From a virus: a stretch of DNA of 62,814 nt. Of this stretch, positions 51,337 to 59,511 are shown in pieces. The translations under genes were made by a program, and so were the position numbers. Position 1 is the first letter of the stretch; each line of letters opens with the position of its first letter. The notes under the pieces were generated by a model. The model saw only the letters and a list, made by a program, of their open reading frames with translations, was not told the origin of the DNA and searched no databases. Where the stretch lies: positions 1 through 62,814 of IMG/VR virus record IMGVR_UViG_3300048592_000297; one strand, written 5' to 3'.

Positions 51337-51352
51337 TTGCAATCGTATGCAA
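51337..51352. promoter_or_regulatory. Dispersed dyad 17 bases before the protease start
   Basis: TTGCAATCGTATGCAA is an exact copy in the intergenic gap between the propeller gene and the protease SD. Confidence 0.6.
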
Positions 51353-51380
51353 CGATACAACAGATGCGCCGTATTTACAA

Positions 51381-53453
51381 CTACCCAGCAAACACAGCCA
51401 CACCCGGGTGAACATATACCTTGTCGGTGGTGATGTCTACGCTGGTCAAATTGGTCCCAACATACGCCAACCCGGAGACGTCCCCCGCAGGAGTAGCAAA
51501 ACTGGTGATTACTGCGCCAGACTTCCCATCGACCCGCCACACCTTGTCGTTGTTTTCGTCCCCTATAAGCAGATCGCCCTCGTAATACGAAAGAGCAGCA
51601 GGTTTTGTGTCGGTCTCGCCGACGGGCAGAGACAGAGTATGATCTACCGCACCTGCACCTGTGTAGAACGAGATGCCTGTCTCCGCAGGGCTGGTCCGCC
51701 GATATGCCTGCACAACGAACCGCCCATCGAACACGATACTGCTGAAGTCGTACTCATGGGCTGCGAACGTGCTCTGCACAGTCGATGTCTTGCCCGTCAT
51801 CCGGCTCACTACCTTGGGAGTGGTCCCGCCAAGAACCCACAAATCCGTGCCATCCCACGTCAACGCAACCGGAGACGTGAGTCCGTGCGCAACAGTGGAC
51901 GTTACTGTGGAAGACACGCCTGAGTGCACGTAAAAGTTGGTGTCGTCCATCGTTACTAGATTCGCACCATCAAAGCACATACCACGAATCGTCGCTGTCG
52001 GAGTAGAAAAGCTCGTGTTCTGTGAGCCGTTATTGGCCGCAAACCACGTAGGCCAGAACGGCATCAAGCCGTTGTGCACATACGCATAGCCGTCTGCGTT
52101 GTCAATAGTGATGAGGTTCACGCCATCAAACGCTACCCCCTCCACATCGTTGCCTTTCGGCGACGCGAACGAGTCTTCGACAGTGACGGTTCGCCCAGTA
52201 TGTACGTACAGCTTGTTGGCGTCGCTATCTGCCGTGACCAGCTTATCGCCACACCAACACACTTGCCGGGTGTTAGTTGACGGTGCAGAAAACGTCTCGG
52301 CGAGAGAGTTCCGTGTTAAGTTCAGCGTACCGACCAGATCCGCAGCGCCCGTAGTGCCAAGAATGATATTCCGGCCATCGGTCGCCAACCCACGAACATA
52401 AGTACTCAGCGACGTGACGTTCATAGTGCTTAGTACAGTTGACGAAAAGCCGTCCATGTGTAGGACGTTCTTTGCTCCATCCAGCAGGTACAAATCGTCA
52501 TTGAGCACTACCATACCAAACACATAGTTCGCGTTGTTGTAGGTGAAACTGCTCGCCACAGAACCGGAAATGCCGCTCATGGTGATAATCTTGTCCAGCG
52601 TACCGTCATAGTACGCGATGTTCTCTCCGTCTGCGGTAAGGCAAGCAGCGGTGATGTCACTGCCGGGCAGGGCGATTCTGGTATTGGGTTTGCCCGCCCC
52701 ATTGCCCAAGTACGGCGGGGCATCAGGGAAGGTATACGCGCCTTTGCCGTCGTGAACATAAGCGCGAGCCTCAGACCTGCTCAAGGTGATGATGTTTGTG
52801 CCGTCGAACGTGAGGTCCGACATCCCCGCATCAGTTCCAAAATCGAACGGACACGGGAACGTCTCCAACACCGAGGAGCTTATACCATCGTGGTGGTAGA
52901 GCAGGTTGGTTTCTTCGTCTATCGACCACAAGTCGCCGTCAATGACGGTGATGCCGCGAATATCGCTCGCAGGAGTAGCGAACGAGGTGGTAACGGTGGA
53001 CGAGACGCCAGCGTGGACGTATATCTTGTCGTTCGTGCCATCGCATGTTATGAGGTTTGTGCCGTCGAAGGCGACTCCCGCCAATGCAGTCAGGCTTCCA
53101 GATACACTGAACGAACTGTCAACAGTGGAGGAGTTGCCTTGCATCACCCAAATGGTTTCTGCCGAATCGCCCAGAATGATGTTGTCGCCGTCGTACACCA
53201 TACCGAACACATCAATCCCGCCCGGTTCCGACCACGTACTGCTGACCGTATCAGTAACGCCAGAATGCGTCTTAACTTCGCTGGCGGACCTGTTGTTCAC
53301 TATCAGGTTGTCGCCATCGAAAGTTATAGCGTCGTGGTTGTTGCTGATTGTCAGTGCGACAATTGCACCTGCCGTGCTGTTCAATTCGCCCAGCCACGGA
53401 GGCCATGCCCCAGACATCGCCGCAGCCATCAGAGCCTTGAATCCAAGAGGCAT
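51381..53453 (-). CDS. Beta-propeller virion protein
   Basis: A 690-residue protein made of about 14 repeats of ~45 residues on the pattern FDGTNLIT...KIYVHAGVSSTV...SFATPASDIRG. Fourteen blades would build two seven-bladed propellers. The first ~30 residues (MPLGFKALMAAAMSGAWPPWLGELN) are hydrophobic and could anchor it to the capsid. The start at 53453 follows AGGAGA. Lying between the portal block and the prohead protease, it is probably a capsid decoration or host-binding protein. Such a large propeller here is unusual. Confidence 0.75.
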   Translation of the reverse strand: MPLGFKALMAAAMSGAWPPWLGELNSTAGAIVALTISNNHDAITFDGDNLIVNNRSASEVKTHSGVTDTVSSTWSEPGGIDVFGMVYDGDNIILGDSAETIWVMQGNSSTVDSSFSVSGSLTALAGVAFDGTNLITCDGTNDKIYVHAGVSSTVTTSFATPASDIRGITVIDGDLWSIDEETNLLYHHDGISSSVLETFPCPFDFGTDAGMSDLTFDGTNIITLSRSEARAYVHDGKGAYTFPDAPPYLGNGAGKPNTRIALPGSDITAACLTADGENIAYYDGTLDKIITMSGISGSVASSFTYNNANYVFGMVVLNDDLYLLDGAKNVLHMDGFSSTVLSTMNVTSLSTYVRGLATDGRNIILGTTGAADLVGTLNLTRNSLAETFSAPSTNTRQVCWCGDKLVTADSDANKLYVHTGRTVTVEDSFASPKGNDVEGVAFDGVNLITIDNADGYAYVHNGLMPFWPTWFAANNGSQNTSFSTPTATIRGMCFDGANLVTMDDTNFYVHSGVSSTVTSTVAHGLTSPVALTWDGTDLWVLGGTTPKVVSRMTGKTSTVQSTFAAHEYDFSSIVFDGRFVVQAYRRTSPAETGISFYTGAGAVDHTLSLPVGETDTKPAALSYYEGDLLIGDENNDKVWRVDGKSGAVITSFATPAGDVSGLAYVGTNLTSVDITTDKVYVHPGVAVFAG

Positions 53454-53463
53454 CGAGAGTCTC

Positions 53464-54042
53464 CTAAATCGCAATTGTAGTGTAGTGCAGACAACGCTGA
53501 GTAGCGTCGAAGTAAATGGCTGGACGGTCGCTGCTTCGTTGAACCCGTTCGCAGAAATTGAAGTCCTCGCCACCGACCCTGTTTCCGTCCGAGTCGTATG
53601 GAAACTTGAAGTAAGGTTTGCTAATGCTTGCAAATACGTCACGACGAATCATAACGCACCCAGTCCCCACTACATCAACTTCATGCAAACCGGGCTGGGA
53701 ATGTTGATAATCGTGATGATACCCGCCTTGTTCATTACGCACAAAACCTACAGGAATCCTTTCCAACCCACGCGCCATACAGACATGAGCAGAGCACACC
53801 AAAACATTGTGCTGCGCCATGCTCAAAATGTCAGTAACTGGCACAACGTCGCTGTCGATCATCAACAAAAACTCAAAATCGAAACCGCTGTGCAAGAACT
53901 CATTTACGATAACGTTCCTGCAGTAGTCGTGCGGCCGCTCTTGTGGAAAGAACACATTCCTGATACCAGATTGGAGAATCCACTGCACCAGTTCTGTTCG
54001 TAGATTCCCGGTATTTGGTACACCAAGCATGATCTTCGGCAT
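53464..54042 (-). CDS. Glycosyltransferase-like protein (GT-A fold)
   Basis: A 192-residue protein. FLLMIDSDVVP near residue 60 is the D-x-D metal/nucleotide-sugar motif, and EVDVVGTGCVMIRRDVFASI with GEDFNFCERV resembles the acceptor-side motifs of GT-A enzymes. CRNVIVNEFLHSGF is the usual N-terminal helix. It might glycosylate a virion protein, for example the adjacent propeller, or host polymer or DNA; nothing distinguishes these. It is coupled by a one-base TGATG-like junction to the gene upstream. Confidence 0.75.
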   Translation of the reverse strand: MPKIMLGVPNTGNLRTELVQWILQSGIRNVFFPQERPHDYCRNVIVNEFLHSGFDFEFLLMIDSDVVPVTDILSMAQHNVLVCSAHVCMARGLERIPVGFVRNEQGGYHHDYQHSQPGLHEVDVVGTGCVMIRRDVFASISKPYFKFPYDSDGNRVGGEDFNFCERVQRSSDRPAIYFDATQRCLHYTTIAI

Positions 54043-54749
54043 TACGTCTCCTTGAACGAGTTCATCAGCGTGTAGCTCGAACCTCCATCCAGAGTAATGA
54101 GTGTGGCAATGGTTCGCTTGCTAGCGTTCAGGTTCAGGTTCAGCGCGCCCTTTGTGACGGAGCCGGGCATCGTGACAGTCCAGCCTCCGGTGCCGTCTTG
54201 GTCGAATATCAGTGTCATATGGGCGGCGACGCCAGACGAAGGCGGGTTGCTGAAAGCGATTGTGGTGTCTGTCGTGAGTGTGATGTGCGCCACATTACCG
54301 GCTTCGAAGTTGACTGTAGTAGTGCCGCCAGAGTCAGTCGGCGTAGAGCGTGTTTCGGCGTAGTCCTTCAAAACCGCCCGCTTTACCGTCTGGTCTGCAG
54401 CATTCATCTCGCCAGTAAGCGCAGCGTTAGCGGCTTGCATAAACCCCGAAAGGGCGTCAGCCGTAGCGCGATGCTGCAAGGTAGTTGACGACGACCACGA
54501 TTGTGCGGTTGTGTTGTCTTGGGCTCGAACGACGGTGATTACATCGCCAGTAACGTCCGTGACCTTTACTACCTCCCACGAGGTTTCATTGTCGGGGAAT
54601 CCGACTGCCGCCGTCATGCGAATGTAATCCCCGCCCGACAGAGTTGGGAACAAATCCCCGTGCCCGGTACTCAACGTCCACTCTACATCGTCAGTGTCTA
54701 CACCGGACGCTAGGGTTACAGCGAAGTTGTTCTTGAATATCTCAGCCAT
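54042..54749 (-). CDS. Fibre-like structural protein near the portal gene
   Basis: A 235-residue protein. It starts MAEIFKNNFAVTLASGVDTDD and continues VRAQDNTTAQSW, a pattern I recall from phage fibre-base and appendage proteins. The C-terminal part is beta-rich (TTDTTIAFSNPPSSGVAAHMTLIFDQDG). Located among head genes, it may carry the propeller or be a head fibre. Confidence 0.65.
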   Translation of the reverse strand: MAEIFKNNFAVTLASGVDTDDVEWTLSTGHGDLFPTLSGGDYIRMTAAVGFPDNETSWEVVKVTDVTGDVITVVRAQDNTTAQSWSSSTTLQHRATADALSGFMQAANAALTGEMNAADQTVKRAVLKDYAETRSTPTDSGGTTTVNFEAGNVAHITLTTDTTIAFSNPPSSGVAAHMTLIFDQDGTGGWTVTMPGSVTKGALNLNLNASKRTIATLITLDGGSSYTLMNSFKET

Positions 54750-56493
54750 TGAGCGATCTCCTACGTCGTGGTCGGCCTTTCGTCAGATTGCGTCTCGCGC
54801 CTACGTCGCCAACTCCTTTCCCATCTTCCACTAGGTCTATATCTGGAGTTCGCACAGCGGATTCCTCGCGCGGCTCGCTCGGCTGATCCAGCCGTCCGCC
54901 CGCATCAATAGCAGTCTTACGCACACCAATCTGGATTGGAAGATCCATCCAGTCCATCCACCCGTCCTGCCCCTTTTCAGGGTAGAGCGGAATCGATACC
55001 TGCATCTGTTCATTGATGATCGAAATTGCAGAACGAGGGGTAAGAGCACCCATCGCATTCGCTGCAGTAAGTGCATTTACAACTTCGCCCGGATTCGTCA
55101 GCGGCGGTCCTTTCGACTCCAGCTTCACGGTGCGAAGCCCTAGCCCTAGCTCGCTGTTGACGAACGAGTTGTTCAGCCAGTCGTCATGCGCCATGCGCTG
55201 CGGCTGAAAGACTTGCATCTCTGCCACAAAAGTGGAGACATTCGCAGTTGCAAACGAAACGTCTTGACTCTGCCCGAGCAGAACAGGCGGCAATCGAAAG
55301 CATGAGCGCACCTTGTTCTGATTGGCGACATCGTACACGCTGAATAGCCCGTCACTTGGCCGCGAATCGGCAAGCCGCTCAATTGAGATGTGGGCGACCC
55401 CGTGGTCTTCGATACCGCCTGTCTCAGGGATTGCCTCAAGTAGCATAAGCTGGTTTTGCTTACCGAGCCCGCCTTCTTCAGCTACACGTCTGATTTCGTT
55501 GAAGGAATCAGCCGTGAGCCGTCCGCCAGAAATCGTGATGATTGCGGCAGGCACCATGTTGTCTTCGAAGTATCGAAGGTTGCATTCTTCAGCTTCTGCC
55601 GATCCGAGAATGATCTTGAACATGCTGCACCAGCGCGGGATTCCATACACGTCTTCCGAGTCCTGCTTATGGTGCATCAATTCGGTCGCACGATACTTGT
55701 CCGGTATCTTCCCGCCTGCCTTGCTTTGGTACTCGCCAGTGCGATAGTCCATTGTGCGGGGGTCGCCGTACTCCTTGAAGTACACAACCGTTGCGCCGAT
55801 CCGTTGCACATACTTTCGAAATCGCTTGAGTTCTGCGACAGAAACTCTGCTACCGCCCCTGAGCACAGTTTTCGTTACCCGTACCGGCGTCTTCTGGCGC
55901 GACAAAATACGCACGGTCGATACCGGAACGTGGCGCAGCAGAGTTGGACGGCCGGTAATGTTTCGAATAACCTCAAGATAGCGCAGTCCGTACTTCTCGA
56001 ACTCGTATATCTGCGCCCGGTTTTCCTGCACTAGCGAACGGTCGGTGTTCGCATGTTTGATCCACGACATCAGCGTGGCGCGTTCACGAGGGTCAATATC
56101 CACATCCTCGTCGTATGGCACGACTCGATAGCCAAACCCAGCTATATTCGTGACCATAGCATCCACGCATTGTCGCAAAACGTTGCTCTTGCTAAAGAGC
56201 CCGTCCAGAATCCCGAACTGATATACAGGACGCATCTCGACATTGTTGCCGAGAAGTTGTGATAAGCCAGAAGTTCCGTCCAGCATCTCCTGCCTAGACT
56301 GGTCGGCTCGTTTGATGTCCCCAAGCGTCCTACTACCGTCGCCATCAGCGCGGCGAAAGACAACAGCTCTGCCGCCAGACGGCGACAAGCTCATAACCCC
56401 AGTCGCGGCTGGGCGTAGATTGCTAACGTTTGCAACTCCCTCATTCGGGACTCCAACCATCAGATTAGAACGACTACGTCTGCGGGGCTTCAT
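54742..56493 (-). CDS. Portal protein
   Basis: A 583-residue protein forming the DNA entry ring. VYQFGILDGLFSKSNVLRQCVDAMVTNIAGFGYRV, GIPRWCSMFKIILGSAEAEECNLRYFEDNMVPAAIITISGG and RLPPVLLGQSQDVSFATANVST are typical of PBSX/HK97-type portal proteins. Both termini are basic and disordered. The ATG at 56493 has GGAGG nine bases upstream. A dispersed dyad copy (56420-56435) encodes residues near 20-25. Confidence 0.9.
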   Translation of the reverse strand: MKPRRRSRSNLMVGVPNEGVANVSNLRPAATGVMSLSPSGGRAVVFRRADGDGSRTLGDIKRADQSRQEMLDGTSGLSQLLGNNVEMRPVYQFGILDGLFSKSNVLRQCVDAMVTNIAGFGYRVVPYDEDVDIDPRERATLMSWIKHANTDRSLVQENRAQIYEFEKYGLRYLEVIRNITGRPTLLRHVPVSTVRILSRQKTPVRVTKTVLRGGSRVSVAELKRFRKYVQRIGATVVYFKEYGDPRTMDYRTGEYQSKAGGKIPDKYRATELMHHKQDSEDVYGIPRWCSMFKIILGSAEAEECNLRYFEDNMVPAAIITISGGRLTADSFNEIRRVAEEGGLGKQNQLMLLEAIPETGGIEDHGVAHISIERLADSRPSDGLFSVYDVANQNKVRSCFRLPPVLLGQSQDVSFATANVSTFVAEMQVFQPQRMAHDDWLNNSFVNSELGLGLRTVKLESKGPPLTNPGEVVNALTAANAMGALTPRSAISIINEQMQVSIPLYPEKGQDGWMDWMDLPIQIGVRKTAIDAGGRLDQPSEPREESAVRTPDIDLVEDGKGVGDVGARRNLTKGRPRRRRSLNG

Positions 56494-56851
56494 CAACTAC
56501 TGCCTCCAGCCTCTGATAGACAAAGCCCAACGTTCTTAGGTGATCGTTAACGTTGAGCTTGCCTGTTCCGGTATGAACAAACAGGGTTACGATCCAGCCA
56601 TTGCGCCCTTGCGAATGGACTTCGATGGTGCATCGTTTGTTCAGGGTCAACCCGCGAACAAGTTCACGGCATTGCCCAGCGGGCGTGGTGCGAGGGGCTT
56701 TATACGCGTCAGGCGTATCGACGCCATGCAGGCGCGCGCGGGTTTTCTTGAACAGGTTGTCTACGCCAAGATCCACCAAGAGAACCAAATCATCTCCTGA
56801 TGTCACTTGTTCGACTGTTGCAGCATAAACAGGCAAGATACTTACAGACAT
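56474..56851 (-). CDS. Staphylococcal-nuclease-like (SNase) protein
   Basis: A 125-residue protein with the SNase fold pattern: YAATVEQVTSGDDLVLLVDLG, then TRARLHGVDTPDAY and AGQCRELVRGL. GRNGWIVTLFVHTGTGKLN follows. The catalytic Arg/Asp/Glu residues of staphylococcal nuclease map only in part: R-x-H-G-V-D supplies Arg and Asp, but the Glu position is unclear, so activity is uncertain. It lies directly before the portal gene and could trim DNA ends or be structural. Confidence 0.7.
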   Translation of the reverse strand: MSVSILPVYAATVEQVTSGDDLVLLVDLGVDNLFKKTRARLHGVDTPDAYKAPRTTPAGQCRELVRGLTLNKRCTIEVHSQGRNGWIVTLFVHTGTGKLNVNDHLRTLGFVYQRLEAVVDEAPQT

Positions 56852-56869
56852 CTGCCCAACCTACTTCGC

Positions 56870-56896
56870 CCAAGTAGACAGATTCTACTTGGTTTT
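56870..56896 (+). terminator. Hairpin with T tract on the plus strand
   Basis: CCAAGTAGA-CAGAT-TCTACTTGG is a perfect 9-bp stem followed by TTTTC on the plus strand. It has the layout of a weak intrinsic terminator for plus-strand transcription, although no plus-strand gene is convincing. On the minus strand it lies just after the stop at 56900. Confidence 0.45.
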
Positions 56897-56899
56897 CAG

Positions 56900-57247
56900 T
56901 TACGCATCAACTACTTTGGCGCGACGACGTTGACGTAGACGCGAAACGGTGTTATTGGCGGGCTCTGCAGCCTGCATGACAGTCGATTGCAGCGGTCTTC
57001 GTTGCCGGAGGCGGGTAGGGGCTGGACGAGTAACCGTGGGCGGTTCATAGAACGTCAGCGCCCTTCTAACAAGGCGAAGGTCGTTTCCAAACGCTACTTT
57101 GAAAATGCCAGTGAAGTACGATTCCGGCCGCGCACAATCGGCGGCGGCGGCTTCATGGTTTGAGATCAACTCCCGAACCTTGTCGGCAAACCCGACCGGC
57201 TTCGCCGCCACCAACTGCGGTTTTGTATTCCGACGACGCGCTCTCAC
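56900..57247 (-). CDS. Hypothetical basic protein
   Basis: A 115-residue Arg-rich protein starting at GTG behind AAGGGG. Both ends have repeats of LRQRR. The central segment (ESYFTGIFKVAFGNDLRLVRRAL) resembles a segment of the protein encoded at 57681-58160 (ETYFTGIAFSERFVTKVATSL), which hints at a shared short motif. Function unknown. Confidence 0.6.
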   Translation of the reverse strand: MRARRRNTKPQLVAAKPVGFADKVRELISNHEAAAADCARPESYFTGIFKVAFGNDLRLVRRALTFYEPPTVTRPAPTRLRQRRPLQSTVMQAAEPANNTVSRLRQRRRAKVVDA

Positions 57248-57380
57248 AAAGCATTCCCCTTAACGCAACTATCTCGGTGCGTATATTATCGATGTGCAGT
57301 TCTGCGTTGTAAAGCTCAAGCAACTTAGCTGCCAACATTAAATGGTACGCCCGTTCTACCGCCACTGGACCGCCGACCAT
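57153..57380 (-). CDS. Small hypothetical protein overlapping both neighbours
   Basis: A 75-residue protein with GAGGTG seven bases before its ATG. The first 45 residues (YHLMLAAKLLELYNAELHIDNIRTEI) look like a real helix. It overlaps the gene upstream by 56 bases and the one downstream by 95 bases in other frames. The C-terminal half may be unconstrained. Confidence 0.5.
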   Translation of the reverse strand: MVGGPVAVERAYHLMLAAKLLELYNAELHIDNIRTEIVALRGMLCESASSEYKTAVGGGEAGRVCRQGSGVDLKP

Positions 57381-57684
57381 CTTTACGCACCTCGTTTAGG
57401 ATACGGTTACACCTTGCTATCTGCTTGCAAATCGTTGAGCGTTCTACGCCCACTATCAGCAACAAATGACGTGTCTTCGCCACAAACGCCGTGAACTGCT
57501 TGGTTGTCGGATATAGTGACTTTCGCACCTGCCCGTCGTTAGATGCGGCACGCAAATCGCTTTTCAATGCACGAATCCGTTCGTCCAGTACCTGAAGCTG
57601 TGCGACCAAGTCCTCACGTCTCTCCTGCACAGAACCTCTTGCGCGAGCGGTGTACGTGATTATGGGCCGCTTCGAGTCCGTCAT
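57325..57684 (-). CDS. Hypothetical protein, coiled coil
   Basis: A 119-residue protein starting MTDSKRPIITYTARARGSVQ, with a helical middle (REDLVAQLQVLDERIRALKSDLRAA). The ATG overlaps the stop of the gene upstream (ATGA) behind GAGG. No family is recognised. Confidence 0.6.
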   Translation of the reverse strand: MTDSKRPIITYTARARGSVQERREDLVAQLQVLDERIRALKSDLRAASNDGQVRKSLYPTTKQFTAFVAKTRHLLLIVGVERSTICKQIARCNRILNEVRKDGRRSSGGRTGVPFNVGS

Positions 57685-58160
57685 TCGCCCAGCCTCGAAC
57701 CGCGATAGGTAAGCGCACGTATTCGGTGCGTTGCCCATGCAGGCAACGCATTACAACGCCAAAGACACACTGGGTGTGTATAGTCGGAATAGCAGGCCGT
57801 AACCCACCATTGCCCTTTCGTCCTGTATGCGCGAACAAGAAGTATGAGTGCCAGCGAACCGCGCGGGAGCCCATGCACCAGTGACGTTGCCACTTTCGTC
57901 ACAAATCGCTCCGAAAACGCGATACCAGTGAAGTATGTTTCGTAGCGCTGCTTGACGGCAGTCTGCTGCGCAACCACCGCAACTCGGCTAATCTGAAACG
58001 CGCTGCTCTTGGCAGGCATCTTGACCGACTTCAGAGCATAGGCTGCAACTTCTTTAGCCCGCGTCCCAGCGTCGCGTATTGACGTAACGTATTCCGAGAA
58101 GTCGGCAAAGATAACCTCACCGTGATCGGCGTCTGCGCTGAATGTTACCGGCTCCAGCAT
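57681..58160 (-). CDS. Hypothetical protein
   Basis: A 159-residue protein starting MLEPVTFSADADHGEVIFAD. Contains ETYFTGIAFSERF and a hydrophobic stretch (LALILLVRAYRTKGQWWVTACYSD). The start at 58160 is chosen for its upstream AAGGGG and to limit overlap with the next gene to 44 bases. No family is recognised. Confidence 0.6.
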   Translation of the reverse strand: MLEPVTFSADADHGEVIFADFSEYVTSIRDAGTRAKEVAAYALKSVKMPAKSSAFQISRVAVVAQQTAVKQRYETYFTGIAFSERFVTKVATSLVHGLPRGSLALILLVRAYRTKGQWWVTACYSDYTHPVCLWRCNALPAWATHRIRALTYRGSRLGE

Positions 58161-58365
58161 ACAAGATTTCCCCTTCTGTCTGAACCTGAAGCACCTGTAT
58201 GGTGCTTTTCTCATTCCACCAAGCACGCTCGTCGGCTGGTCGATACTTGCTAACAATAGCAATCGCCGCCTGTTTAGTTGGCGCATCGCAGGCAATCTGT
58301 ACGTGTACGCGCTCAGTCTTCCCTTTGCTAACAGTTACAACGCAACAAAGTGCAAAATACTTCAT
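58117..58365 (-). CDS. Small hypothetical protein
   Basis: An 82-residue protein beginning MKYFALCCVVTVSKGKTERVHVQIACDAPTKQAAIAIV, probably a single alpha/beta domain. A TTGC-N8-GCAA copy (58247-58262) lies inside. Function unknown. Confidence 0.6.
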   Translation of the reverse strand: MKYFALCCVVTVSKGKTERVHVQIACDAPTKQAAIAIVSKYRPADERAWWNEKSTIQVLQVQTEGEILYAGAGNIQRRRRSR

Positions 58366-58383
58366 GCAACCCCCAGACTCTGC

Positions 58384-59511
58384 TTAAGCAAACCGAAACG
58401 CAACCACCGAAAACACAGAGCCATCATACTCTACTTCTTTCACAAAGACCGGAACCGCACGCCGATGTTGCTTGAAGTAAGCATCTGCCTGCTCGGCAAT
58501 GCTAACACCGCAATACGCGCTAACCGCGAACAGCATGGCCCCACCATTGGTCCAGTCTAGTATGGCGGGATCGTTTGCGTACTCAACCGAATACAAGCTC
58601 CGTACAGGAACGTTCGAGTAATCCCCGTTGCACCCGAGAACCGGGCTGACGCGATACAAGTCATCAGACTGCGTTCGCTGCGCAGCATAGACAAGTTCGA
58701 GGATTGCATCAAACTCGCGAGCAGTGCGACGAACCGCCATTACGTCAGAACGAGATGAAAGCCGAAACGGCGCTATAGGGGCCGACGATACCGGCCATAC
58801 ATACTCACAACGACGTACCACATCCGACAGCAACAAGTACTTACCCAGCCGATAGTGATGACTGCCGCGAGAGCCGTTGTTATGGTAGGTGGGGTATCCA
58901 GCGCCGCGCCAGCCATACTGCTGGACAGCCGACATCGCTGTAGACGCAACCTTCGGCCCAACGCCCTTCACGAACAACGGACGAGTTACGCCTTTGTACA
59001 GATTGTAGTAGGCTTTCTGCCGCGCGACGCTACCCTCGTCCGGGATTGCAACACATATTGCAGACGATTCGCTGTAGGTGATAATCCTGTCTAGTCTATC
59101 CCAAAACCGCTCCTGCAAATCCAGCGACTGCCGCGCTGGTGAGGATCTCCAATCATCGCCAGTGGACCAAACGCCTTGATCCTGCCTACAGCCTAGCTGC
59201 TCGTGAAGCACGAGATCGACCGCTGCACCATCGTCCCATCTGTGGTATGACGGAAGATGGCCCGGTTTCCACCGGACAATCCGACGCGATACCTCATCAG
59301 AGATGAACCCGTATGTCATACTTGCCACGCCGAATACATCAACAATCGCATCAACCAACTGCGCCAACGCAAAACCGTTGAACTGTATCCTGCTAACGTC
59401 TGCAAATATGTTGCGATACCCGTGCACAAACATGCTGTTGTGGAAAAGGTAATCATAGAGCAGAGAATGTCTTCCGAGGCGCGTAAACGGGTGTAGCCCC
59501 GCAGCGCTCAC
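58384..59511 (-). CDS. Unknown protein, possibly related to M15-type peptidases
   Basis: A 375-residue protein starting at GTG behind GGAGGGG. Residues ~60-110 read YGFISDEVSRRI followed by SYHRWDDGAAVDLVLHE, reminiscent of the S-x-H...G-x-A-x-D zinc motif of M15 D,D-peptidases. A second phrase, SRGSHHYRLGKYLLLSDVV, may be the start of another similar domain. The spacing of the first motif has two extra residues, so the assignment is weak. If correct, it could act on peptidoglycan. Confidence 0.55.
   Translation of the reverse strand: MSAAGLHPFTRLGRHSLLYDYLFHNSMFVHGYRNIFADVSRIQFNGFALAQLVDAIVDVFGVASMTYGFISDEVSRRIVRWKPGHLPSYHRWDDGAAVDLVLHEQLGCRQDQGVWSTGDDWRSSPARQSLDLQERFWDRLDRIITYSESSAICVAIPDEGSVARQKAYYNLYKGVTRPLFVKGVGPKVASTAMSAVQQYGWRGAGYPTYHNNGSRGSHHYRLGKYLLLSDVVRRCEYVWPVSSAPIAPFRLSSRSDVMAVRRTAREFDAILELVYAAQRTQSDDLYRVSPVLGCNGDYSNVPVRSLYSVEYANDPAILDWTNGGAMLFAVSAYCGVSIAEQADAYFKQHRRAVPVFVKEVEYDGSVFSVVAFRFA

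Noticed and set aside
53454-53642. Upstream extension of the propeller gene by 63 codons
   Set aside because: It would overlap the glycosyltransferase gene almost completely, and the ATG at 53453 has a good SD.
4688-58340. Further near-matches to the dispersed dyad at 4688, 24127 and 58325
   Set aside because: These have one mismatch in the outer arms and no additional support. About two dozen one-mismatch sites are expected by chance, so they were not counted.
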